64,000 bases of DNA from Metallyticus violacea. Taxonomy: Eukaryota; Arthropoda; Insecta; Mantodea; Metallyticidae. The stretch covers positions 40,802,501 to 40,866,500 of the forward strand of contig CM060840.1 in NCBI GenBank assembly GCA_030762175.1, given 5' to 3'. Positions 35,733 to 47,436 of the stretch are shown here, in pieces. The first letter of the stretch is position 1, and each line of letters opens with the position of its first letter. The notes beneath the pieces are model-generated. The model saw nothing but the letters and a program-made list of their open reading frames with translations. It made no database searches and was not told the DNA's origin. The translations under genes and the position numbers were made by a program.

Positions 35733-38700
35733 CAGGAATAGTCAGTAATTATCCTTACAGTAATTCTTAAGGTTGGCTGTTCTGTTTTCTGTGCACGTGC
35801 TTTTGTTGCCAGTTTATCAAATGGTTAATCATTGTTAGTTTGTTCAGCAGTTGTTGCACAGTAAATACAGCGGCGCCAGATCCCGTTTGTTACAAAGATC
35901 AAAGAAAAACGGCAAAAAGTGACCTTTTTTATGGTTTGAAAATAATTTCAAAATGCTAATCTATTAATACTTACACACTCTACGGTTTAAACCGTGGTTT
36001 ACATATTGTACTAGGTAACGTTGATGCAAATTAAAAAGTATTTTAAGAGTAAGGGATTGCTTTTTATTAAAATAAATATATCTGTTCTACTTTCAGTGCT
36101 GATGTTTATCTAATATAACCCCTTAGCTTAACTTTAGGTTTGTTTGTATTCTCCAAATAACTGGAATAAAGTTATCCTTTGAGATACATGTTCTTCTCTA
36201 TGTAAATGTACTGGTAATTCTTCAAACCATTTTTAACAGTCACCGAAAGCTTTACTGGTTAAAATGTGATACACAAAGTATTTTAAATGATATTGGACAA
36301 TATGCATAGCAGTTTCATTTCCCAATAGTAGAATGCTTTTCAAATCTGTCACACGACACGATGGAGCTAAAGTGTTTAATATGAATTGCTCTGGAGAACT
36401 CTGATGCATATTCGATGTTAACCGGCGAAATAAATTTGTGCATTTGAGTCATTAATTTTCTTTGCTACTCGTGCTTCTGAAACGAATAGCCTCTCGATAA
36501 GGAGGTCACCAGAATGGCTTTCCATAGTTTGGATAGTGTTTAACATAATATACGCATTGCAATAGACAGAAAAGAGGCTGCGAACTGTGTGCTTCTAGAA
36601 GAGAGAAGTGTTTCTAATGATTTCAATGAAGGCTACGTTGGAAACTGTGAAACGTGCACATAAATGTTTTAAGTCCCGTCTGTCTCGGGTTGGGAGGGGG
36701 GGTTTCCATTCTATATAAGTATTCTGTACGACTTTGTGACATGAGATGCATAGAAAAGAGTGGAGTTATGAGAGAAAAGGGAAACACCATTAAGGATATT
36801 TAAAAATTTAGTACCTGGACTGCATTAGAGCCATAGCAGGGTAAATTGGAACCGTCAGCTGTGAATAACTTATGTGTTAACCGCACACTTTATACTTCCG
36901 CTTTTGTTTCTTTTAAAGGGTTCGTAACCCAAGTCAGAATTATACTAGGCTATAAAAAGAGCTTTTATGTATAGATTTGCGTCAGAATATAAGATAGAAA
37001 ACTGACTCTAGGCATGAAGCAATTTAATAATAATTCTGATTCGACATCTGCTTATTTATAGAAAATATATTTTGTTTGAATAATCACGATTTGTCATTCT
37101 TATATTGTTTTTACGGTACTCTAGAGGTAGAGAAGGTATTACATAATTCGTTACATTGTGGGAAACTGTCTATATAGAAATGAAAATATCTTGTTTTGCA
37201 CAGAAAATAGTTATGCTTACAAAAAGTTACTTCCTTAAACATATTCACAGTGACTAGTAACTAACATACAAACCGAGGCATTTTGACTCGTAATATCTAT
37301 ATATTTTAATTTCATTCCTCAATGGTTGTCATGCATTAAGAATCTTCTGCTTTTTTTTTTCTTTTTATGTTTACGTAATTCAAACAAAAAAGAAATTATG
37401 TCAAGGGTTACAATCTTGCTGCAAGACCTAACGCTTTCCTACTAGTCACAAGCTAGACGGCATTACATTTCTTTTTTCCGTAATTATCAAGATATCCCAA
37501 ACTTCAAGAAAAAGTTATACGACCGCTACCACAGAATACAACAGACTGAACACAGATTCACAAGGGAATGATATGATATGAATTATGTTTTCATTCGATT
37601 TGTGACTATTAAGTTGGTTACAGAAACACAGGCTTACAGCACAAATAGTTAACTGACTCCTTGAAGAAAACTACTATATTTCTGTTACTCAGATCTTCAA
37701 CAGTCTTCAATAACCTTAAAAACACAGTCGCTATAACGTCTTCAAAAGCATATCAATCTATTTAAAATAACTAGTTTGGCTTAGATATATCCTGCCTACC
37801 TTCACTTATGAAAAACTAACAATATCATATTAAAACTTCAAACCAAGCAGCTTTGTTTACAAAATTTTCTTATTATCAATAAATATGGTTGTATAAATAT
37901 GGTGGACTCTTTTTAAGTCTCACTCTTTACATTTCGTAATGTCTAGGAGGGCAGAAAAGGGAAGATATTGAGAAATATAAAACTTCTTACTCTTTTACTC
38001 TCTATGTGTTTTAATTGTTCTATAGCATTTGTCGATAGCAGTCACCATCCACTTTCCAAGTTTAATTTTTATCCTTTTTTAACAGTATATCGACCTTTAT
38101 CAAACCGTCTTTCCGTTTATTTCTGGGATTTTTTCTATGCATCCTCTCGGGAACTCAGTTAATTTTCTCCTTTGGAAAGTTAATCACTACTCTATATCCA
38201 CTGCCAATTGTTTCACTTGCAGTAGATTCACCAAATATTGACTTTCTGTTTTTCTTTTCACTTTGTTTCACTGCATTATTACAGCTGGTAAACAAACTAA
38301 ATAAAAATCATTCATAAAAGTTAATGGGAAAAAGAATAAATAAACTGGGCTTTTATACTAGCAAAATAAGTTGACAACACATTAAAAAACACTGAGATTT
38401 TTAGTTTGGAGTAAAGAGGTCCGAAAAAAACCATAATAACTACACAACCTTAAATTATATAACTTCGAAATGAATGCGAAAAACAAGACTATTGGTCTTC
38501 AAGGAAACACATCCAATCAGAGTCAAAATTATACTTTAAGAATACATATTGAAATAGGTGCACTCATTACAGGTAAAGTGCGGAAATATCTTAATAGCCT
38601 CGCCCCGTACCACTAAGTTCCGAGTCTACAATGCGATCGCTTTGGTCTACAGAGACTTGTTCTTACCTTGTGAACAAACGGCTGCTTGTCAGGCCTCCTT

Positions 38701-38899
38701 TCACGAACAAGTGCAGTGGGAAGCGGAGAGAACCGAGCATCATGACTGCATCAGTACGAAGAAGATGGACTTGTAGCGTGACATCAGCAACGGCAGTTGA
38801 CGAAGTGTAGAAGTGTAGAGTGATTTCAATAAATGCAGGTAGAAATAAGCAGGGAAAGCAATTGTACCTCAAAAGCAACTTTGTAGGAAGCAGAAAATA
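35733..38899. other. AT-rich sequence, nothing recognised
   Basis: A perfect 14-bp palindrome, ACGGTTTAAACCGT, lies at 35982-35995. A 64-codon frame at 37968-38162 and frames at 38558-38917 have no recognised domain. Confidence 0.45.
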
Positions 38900-39015
38900 T
38901 AATAGTATGTAATACATTTTATAATAATTAATTAATGTGATGGTATGTAATACATTTAAATTAATGAATTATTGAATTAATTAATTAATGTAATAGTATG
39001 TAATACATTTTATAT
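38900..39015. repeat. Small irregular tandem array
   Basis: GTATGTAATACATTT occurs three times (about 38906, 38943 and 38997). Each of the first two is followed by a TTAATTAATTAATGT-type stretch; the units are uneven in length (about 37 and 54 bp). Confidence 0.8.
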
Positions 39016-40551
39016 GCAGCGAAATCAAATGAAAAACTGTAACACGTAAAGGAAATGATATTGTAACACTAAAAGTTTTGCATGCATTCCAAACTGTGTA
39101 AGCGAGATATTTCTTAATTTAAGGTAGGGTTATTGGTTTCTAAAACATAAGCGCAAAAAAGAAAGATTTGTTTACACCAGGGACGATTTAGGAGCGATAA
39201 CTTTCACTTCTCCATGAACACTATGGAAGCGACTTAAACTGAACGATGGGCTCGGTTATCTCCGCTGCCCACTGCACTTTTCGCGCAGGAGGTGTGACTT
39301 AAGCAGTCGTTTCGTTCACAAGGTAAGCATAAGCTCTACGGAGTAACACACTGCTATGAGATATCTCCAGCGTTGCCACTGTTACTTTCATACATCAAAA
39401 ATTAAGCAGAAACTATTAATATATCTTGTTCCTCACATTTTAAGAGCATCCGAATGTGCCTTAATTAATTATGTACTCTAAATTCCACGCCAGATCTCTG
39501 TTATTACGAAGTACTGAAAGAGATTGCAAAGACGTGATAACGCTGTTTTCTTGAGCGTACTCAGATACACCAAATTCCTCACGCATATCATATCAACGTA
39601 ACATAAACAAATATCTGTATTATTGTAGTCCCAGTTCCAGGAAAAAGGTCATTACGGCTTGTTCTATGCTGTATATCTCGTACTTTTTACAATGTAGAGA
39701 TACTAAATAATATGTGGAAAAATAACAGGACTTTGAGGAACGTAGAGAACCATGGGTATTGAAAAATAACAATATAAACGTAAAATTAGTAACAGTTAGG
39801 GGATGTGCTTGAATGGACAAAGTTAGAAACAAATTTGTATATATTTTCATTTAACGAGAAACATAGCTACACAAAACTGAAAAGAACATATTCAAAGAAT
39901 GCAAGCAACTATCTTTCCAAAAATGGATTTCCATTATAAACCGAAAGGGAAGAAAGAAACTTAGTTCTAGCATTGTCCTATCCCTTGAATGAAACATGAG
40001 GAGAATATTATGAGACTTAGGTAACTTATAATGAAGCTAAAATTAAACAAAAGTCCAATTCTAGTAGTCAAAGTAGTCAAGTAGTCAAATCATTAATGTT
40101 TATAATTTCAGCATAATCGCTAACATCCACAATATGGATACATACTAAGAAAATGTGATACAATAAATACAAATAGCAATTTCAAAATGTTCTACCACAA
40201 AAACAGCTCTACCTCTTTCTTTTCGGTTTATTTTCAATTTTAAATTAATCCTTTAAACTTTTTGTAAAGTTCTTAGCAGAATTATTATTTTATTTTAGAA
40301 AGTTTGAGCAATGAAAACGACATTTTTAACACAATAACCGTTCATCCAGAAATTAAATAAAAATATTTGGCGAAAAAATTGCATTCCTAATGAGGACACA
40401 GTACTGAAAAGTGAGCCTAGTTTTTAACTATCAACATCATCATGAATTCAAGAGACTTTTCAAATATAGATCCACACTCCACCGTACAACAGATTGTAAT
40501 TTTGTTTTATGCAACGACATTGTAATTACAATATCCCTCAATTTATTAGCA
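39016..40551. other. AT-rich sequence, nothing recognised
   Basis: A short (AGTAGTCAA)-type repeat at about 40060-40088. No gene is seen. Confidence 0.5.
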
Positions 40552-41246
40552 CTAATTTATTTATTTATTAATAAATAAATGTATGCTCTGTAGTATATAT
40601 GATATATTTGGCGGCTTTAGAACATGTTAAATTACATTATTTTACATATCAATATTATCATTTTATAATGATATTACACAAGTATTAGAGCATGGGTGTA
40701 AAAATGTACTTAGCACTAAATCATTTTATTTATAAAATAATATTATTAAAACTTACTTTATACATATACGTAATACATTTGCATATACCTGATATCATAC
40801 TAATAAAGACATAAACATTAACATAATACTAATTAATTTCACGTACAAAAATTAGCAATCAAGATATTTACAGCTATTTATAACTTTATTTACATTTTAA
40901 CTTAGTTGAATTCTTTAACGTATTGATCCCATAATTTGAAAATTTCATAATTTATTTCATACTTTTTGGTGTTACATTATAATCTTTAGATGCTGTATAA
41001 AAGAAAGACTTCGGATCATGTTTTGCTGTATTAGATATTTTTATATAAAGTTTCTTTGCTGGTTCGCTGTATTCCATTGTGTTTAACGGTTACTAAATTT
41101 GTAAAACTTGAGAATAATCATTTGCAAATCACTTTTTGTTCAGTTTCGTTTCGAGTATCAAGCAGGGCATTCTTTGTCATGCTGACTGGTATACTTTTAA
41201 TGACTAATTCAGCTGTTTGCACCATAAAATTCGACAACAATAAATG

Positions 41247-41248
<2 letters not shown>
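40552..41248 (-). other. Possible 3' end of the LINE at 41.8-42.65 kb
   Basis: Very AT-rich. A perfect 22-bp palindrome of TTTA/TAAA units is at 40559-40580, which on the minus strand would be a TTTA-rich tail. Weak protein-like wording (KKLYIKISNTAKHDPKSFF, near 41065-41010, minus) may be the end of a reverse transcriptase ORF. I am not sure this belongs to the LINE upstream. Confidence 0.25.

Positions 41249-41313
<65 letters not shown>
41249..41313. repeat. (TTA)n microsatellite
   Basis: About 21 TTA units, almost uninterrupted. Confidence 0.96.
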
Positions 41314-41315
<2 letters not shown>

Positions 41316-41819
41316 TAATTAGTTAATTCATACTGGACTATTAACCAGTGTTTTATTAACATTTACATTTTCCGATGATTTTCATTAACCGTATATGTTA
41401 AATGTGAGAGCTCCACTATACAAAAAACTGCTTACCAATAGCAATAGTTAATTTCACGCTGTAACAATATAAATGAACTAAAATATTTATATATGTTTCA
41501 AAAATTCTTTAGAGTATAAAAACATTCTCTATATGCCAAGAATGCATGATGGTTTTTAATGTTTTATAATTTAATTTGTGTATTTGCTATGACTATTTTC
41601 TATATTAATACATCTCTACTGCTACAGAACTGAAGTATTATTTTGCTTTTCTTATTCTGACGTTGGGTTCTTAAAGAAGATAACCTTAGTTATATTTTGT
41701 GGTATTAGTTGGTTGGCTAATCTAGAATAATATTTGTAACGCATATCTTAATTTTAATAAGCAGTAAAATATGCATAGTTTAATGGCTATTGCGATTTTT
41801 TTCGCTGATAAACAAAAGT
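41314..41819. other. AT-rich sequence, nothing readable
   Basis: Lies between the microsatellite and the reverse transcriptase relic. It may be decayed LINE sequence but gives no clear protein wording. Confidence 0.3.
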
Positions 41820-42650
41820 TTACATTGCATGAAGATCATAAGGAGAACTTGTCAATATTTGCATAGTTTTTGTGCAAGGAAAATATTTAATATACTCTAA
41901 TAGTACATAATTAAAAATCATATTTGAATTCCTAAGACATAATTTGGGTACAATATATTTTAGGTTTCTTAATAAGTAAAATTTAATAAGTAAACCTAGC
42001 ACATATCCAATTTGTGTTGGTACCATGTCAATTTTCTATTCATTTTCATTTTTTGATAATTTTACAAATGGCTATGTTTATCAATATTAATATTCTTTAA
42101 AGAACATAATATAAGTAGAGTTTTGACCAAGTTTAAACAAAAACCATTGGCATGAAATCAATTTCATTTTTGAGATAGTTTTTTGTAGTTTATGATAATA
42201 ATATATTTTATGATAGTTTCAATTGACAATCAGATAATTATACCATAAAAATAAAATTAAATCATTACTTATATTAACGGATAAATTATTTACCATTATT
42301 AAATGTAGAAAACGTTCTAATACTGATCCTTGAGGTACATCAATGTAAACATTCATTTTATAGAATATTCATCCTTGTACACTCTTTGTGTTCGATTTCT
42401 AAATTTCAGTTTAAATTCTGATTCATTAATAACATATTAAAGGAGTTTTAAGACAAGCATGACATGAAATACACATGCTAAATTGTGTGATTTATCCAAC
42501 GTCTTTGATTGTGGTTTGAGCCTGACTCCTTTTTACCTTGCATTTTGAATTAGCTGTAATAATTCATTATTTTAATTGTACCAATAAAATAATAACAGTA
42601 GAAAATTTTCTATGCGCAATCTTTCTGCCATTTTATTTTGTCCACGGCAT
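41820..42650 (-). pseudogene. CR1/L2-like LINE reverse transcriptase relic
   Basis: The minus strand has, in order, a block like LKPQSKTLDKSHNL (matching the LSKAFDTVDH motif) near 42530-42490, and KFRNRTQRVYKDEYS near 42410-42370. A frame-shifted DVPQGSVL follows near 42345, the conserved reverse transcriptase PQG motif. Then come a block in the position of INDLP near 42300 and WFLFKLGQNSTYIMFF near 42130. From 42026 it reads IGYVLGLLIKFYLLRNLKYI then VPKLCLRNSNMIF, the post-catalytic region of CR1/L2-type elements. The FADD box is not readable. Stops and frameshifts are frequent. The endonuclease domain is missing, as in 5'-truncated copies. Confidence 0.68.
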
Positions 42651-42690
42651 TATTGAAGTGAGCAGCTTTTACAAATATTTTTTAATAGTA

Positions 42691-42965
42691 TTTAACGCCC
42701 GTTTTTGCTACTGAGGCACCACAGGCGGTGGACACTGATGATGATGATGCATGAAATGAAATGATAAATTGGGAAAGGATTCTTTTTAAGGAAGGAAACG
42801 GTCCTGGCCTAAGTTTCGGGTACCTCCCCGGCATTTGCTATTTATGAGGACTGAGAAAAACCTGGAAAAATCCCCAGTCAGGGAGGACGGTCGTGATGGG
42901 AATCGAATCCCAGACCTCCCGCTCGCGAGTGCGGGACATAACGACCTAGGACATCCGTGGCAATT
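42691..42965 (-). mobile_element. SINE family A, copy 3 (best preserved)
   Basis: Minus-strand copy. Its head reads GATGTCCTAGGTCGTTATG, then GGGAGGTCTGGGATTCGATT, a clean tRNA box B. The body has GACTGGGGATTTTTCCAGG, GCAAATGCCGGGGAGGTACC and CGAAACTTAGGCCAGG. The tail has CACCGCCTGTGGTGCCTCAG and ends GGGCGTTAAATAC. It shares the full length with the copies at 4.1 and 27.9 kb. A short ATGATGATG lies inside the tail. No target-site duplication is clear. Confidence 0.82.
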
Positions 42966-45900
42966 TTGCAATTCCGAAGAGTGAAAGAAGACCAAGTAAT
43001 AATACTTCCGGTTACGATAATATTGGTGATGCTGGTGGGGAATTTGGAGATGATGATAAATTAGTTCTTACTTTGTTACAAAATCATCCCTTTCGTCAAC
43101 TTCATTCTCTGCAGGTGACCAAAAAACTGATTACCCAGAGATTATATCAGGTGTTCCACATCTCATAGGCCGGCTGTACCAATAGATGCGAGTACTTCAT
43201 CATCGTTACTTGCATTTTCGAACAAAGTTTTTGGTATCTGTCTCTCTTCCCGCTGTTAATTTCCTGAGGACGTAATCTCAAACACGATCACGATGCGTAC
43301 AAGACAAAGCAGGTGTGGATGTTAGCTCTCTGCGAGATAGAAAACTGCCACCATCATGACAGCTGCGCGTGCATGTTATTAGAGGGGCGCCAAATGTCAG
43401 ATACACACAGAATTAAGATGGCTCCAAGATAAATAGCTTGGTAGAGAAACTAAACTCAACATTAACACCTCATCGTCACTTGGTTCCTTAAGAAGCATAA
43501 TTATAAAGCCATCCCTTCATGTATGGCATGAGGACGTGAAGTAAATATATGTTTCTTGTTAACAATGTGACAGTTTTATAGAAAACCGCCACTATTATTA
43601 CAGAAAACGGAAAAAATGTGCAGATAATAATATAATATATCGCAAAAGAAATGCATGATATTCATCCTAAATACAGTTCCATCAAATGTTACAAATGTTG
43701 TTAGTTTAACTAGGCCAAAGAGATAACATCTAATTTCTATCTCATCTTACATTAATAATGTTGAAAATGATGATATTTTATTGTAATTTACTTTTTAAGT
43801 GAGGTTTATTTTGCCACTGACGAAAAAGTAAAATGTAGGAATTAAATTATTGGTAAATATAAAAAGAAAATTCTACAGATTAAAATTAAAAGAATAAACG
43901 CATTGGAGCGAGGTGTTTTAACAACATTACGTAACTACTTTATCAATATATCAACTAAATGATAATTATTCAAACTTAAATTGGAATTATTTCAACACAT
44001 GTAGAAGCTGAGGAAGCATATTAGAAAAATTGTTTATAATTGGAAATTTCGAATTACCGGAATGCTTAGAATATGGAAAACTATTTTAGAATAAAAAAAT
44101 GAATCCAAAAATGCTAAATCCTTCCGTATAAATTTTTGAATTTCCTCATATTTTTGCTATAGAAGACTTTTTGTGCCATAAGTTCACTTTGAAATGGCAC
44201 TAAATCTGCTTTTTTTTTCTTTTTAGATATCTTATTTCCATTTATTTTTCTAAGGCTCCTTCAATAATGCTACTTTATGAAGATGCCCTAATTAAAGTTG
44301 TTTAATGCTACCTTAGAATCAGAATAAATATTCTCATAGATTAAAGAAAAACTTTTATATATATAATTTTTATTATTGATTAAATACTTTTAAAGAATGC
44401 CTATTCTTTTCTGCATTCAAATTTAATTTTATTATATTTTATATTTATTCCTTTGTGCAACAGAAAAGAACAAACTAATGTAAGGTTCATTTAACACTTT
44501 GGGCGTTTACAGGCATGCCACTCTGTAATCGCCGGCATCTGGCTCCACAAAATTTTCTTTTCAAAACCTGCGAACTACAAATAAAATAAAGGAATTCTGT
44601 ATTCACCCTTCTTAAAGAAGATGCTGGAAGTGGTGCTCATTTGATATAACACATAATCAAAATATTTTTACATTCGTCAAATCTCTTGCAATAATGGGTT
44701 TAATTTTTCCAGCTTCTTCTGTAAGAAAGTTGAGTTCAGAATTAATTAATTGTATTTTTAATATACAAGTTAAAGTATCGCCGTGAGTTCACGGAGTGAG
44801 CTGGGTCACTCCACTTGTGATTGGACGGTTTTAAACATGCCCCTCTGTATATTAATGTGCAAATAAGATTGCGAAGTTAACTTAAGCGTTATTAATGCTA
44901 GTTCACACAAATACTTTACCATTTTGCTGAGGAGCAGATTTTATTGTAACCTTCTAGAATTATTAATAATTATTTTCTTATCCACAAAATAAAGCGTTTC
45001 ATAATTCATACTTGTTCATACATATAGCCACCCTGCAGTATGAGGTTCCCAGAATTAAGCAAATAAAATAAATCGCGTATCACAATATTAATAAAAAGTA
45101 ATAATATTATTGAACTATATGTTTAGAATTTACAGTTTAAAAAAATCCTTTAGAAGGTGAGGAAAAAACTTAATATGATTATTCACAAGTAAGAAAACAC
45201 TGAAAATGTGTAAAATTACATTAAGAGATATATTTACAACCAAAGGAATGTTTACAAAAGAATACGCTTAAACTAGATATAAAAACAACTGTACAAATAT
45301 TTAAAAACGATTATAAAATTTTAATTCTTAATAGCTTTTCTTCCAATGAAAGTTTAGAAAGGTAACGAAAAAATCCATTTGTTTTAAATAGTCCCATAAC
45401 TAGAAATGGCCAGACCTTAAATCTAACAACTATAAAGACCAAGTGAAAAAAAAAATGCGGTTTATGATGCGTTTCTCAAAGGAACGTTTAATAATTTTTA
45501 ACTAGTTTATGAGTGTAATTTGGGACGCCGTCTAACGTAAAGAAAAACTGTTATATACACAGTTATACAACTATGATATAACTTTATCTTACAACATTCA
45601 GATATAATTCTTTGCACTGATTATCCTGCATAGTCTCTAAATTATGCAGTGCTATGATGAACAGTGACCTGAAACCAAACCATATTTGCAAAGCGAATTT
45701 GTTTGGATTATTGATATCATTTTTAAAGGAAGTTGACAAAAATACAGTTTGAATTTATTTATTCCCATCTCTTATTAGTTTACTGTTTACTATCTTCTGA
45801 AAATAGAACACCCTATTGTCCAAATGCAACTTTCTTTGCATTGAATGCTCATTTTTTTAATATTGTTTAACTGTTTTACTTATTATAAGCCCATTGCATA

Positions 45901-47362
45901 CTTTTCTACATATTTTCATACCTTGACCGATCATTTTTATCTATTACTGTCTATTGCCTGCTCTAATCTTATAAGGGTAGTACAATAAAGATAAATTGCA
46001 GTATTTATTCCTCAAGAATATTACTGGAATATGTTTATAGGTATATGCCTAGTTGTTAAAAGTATACGAATGCATTTTATCAAGTATTATATACGGTGTA
46101 CCAAAAGTAACATGCCCTTACAATTTAAATTAAATCAAAAGTACTATGAAAAAATTCTAGAACACAGCAATTCATATTTAAAACAAAATATTATTAAAGT
46201 ATTGTTTTGAAAGTGATGGCATAGATAATATCTTTAAATGACACTATACACTTTTCTTATATCTCAGAAATGTAATATTTTAAATGTATATCTATGGAAG
46301 ATCTCTTTGACATTTGATTGAATTTGTCTTAAGTTTTGAACAAGATACAGCGCGCATATTCACAATTTTATGCTAATGCCTAAATGCCTGATATTTTCTC
46401 TATAATTATTTCAGATAATTTCTCTGAATTTAAACAATCAATATGTATTGAACTAGATGTCTAAAATGTTTTTTTCTATTTATACTTAGCAATGGATAAA
46501 ATAAACACAAAAAGTTTTACATATATTTTAATTACTTTGGAGCAAATATTTTTTTCAGAATGCTTAGCATAACACCAATCCAGATAGGTCTTCCTTTTAC
46601 TTAAGTATTAGAAAGTGAATGGGGTGGTTGCTATCACTAACCAGCCTAAAATAAAAAAATTCAAGGCAACAATATTACACGTACATACAGAGAGAGGGGG
46701 GGGAGGAAGGGAGAGTGAGAGACGATGTTAATAGTGTTTCGAATTACGTGGCTGGAGAGTCCCTGTCAAGTTTGAGGCGGTCTATGCTACAAAGAGATAA
46801 CTGACACCACCTGTTGTGCAGTGAATGGAGTAAGGGAGCAAGAGTGGTACACTACACCTGCATGGCAAAGGTATAGAAGCCTTAAGGGAATAATAAGTTA
46901 AATTATAAACATGTCACTGAAATATGTTTAACCCTCTTCCCATGAAAATAGTAACCGCTTCAAGGTTATTGGGACGCATTATAAAATATAAATGTTTGCT
47001 TTGTTGTAAATGTACAGAATTTATTTTAATTTAAGCGCTTACTATTGCTCCACATACAGGCTAGGAAATATAAATAAAATTTGTTGAATTATTATAACGT
47101 ATCTTAAAAACAGGAGCGTATATAGGGTGTTTATAAAGTTACGTACCACTATTCGGTATGTAGCAGCACTACTCCATGCATTTCAGTAATCTAATTACAT
47201 TTTTATGGTGTGACTCTTCGTGGAAAACTTTCTCTGTCTATACATAAAAAACAAACAAACAAAAATAAAGAGACGGAGATGGAGAAGACATAAGAGAGAA
47301 CTGAAAAATATACGATTTACAGGATAAAATAAAAAAACTACAGAAGGAATCGAATAAAAAGG

Positions 47363-47365
<3 letters not shown>
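42966..47365. other. AT-rich sequence, no feature assigned
   Basis: Over 4 kb with no frame above 60 codons of interest. A patch at 42990-43450 has balanced composition but no recognised content. A purine-rich stretch with a run of eight G is near 46688-46725. At 46094, GGTGTACCAAAAGTAACATG looks like a transposon end, as does GGGTGTTTATAAAGTTACG at 47126, but no transposase or partner end is seen. Confidence 0.45.

Positions 47366-47434
<69 letters not shown>
47366..47434. repeat. (TTA)n microsatellite
   Basis: About 23 uninterrupted TTA units. Confidence 0.96.

Positions 47435-47436
<2 letters not shown>

Noticed and set aside
38900..39015. Repeat array considered as CRISPR
   Set aside because: Three irregular AT-rich units with no unique spacers, in clearly eukaryotic sequence.
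46090..47150. Two transposon-end-like phrases, GGTGTACCAAAAGTAACATG (46094) and GGGTGTTTATAAAGTTACG (47126)
   Set aside because: They point the same way, do not match each other as inverted repeats, and no transposase relic is near.
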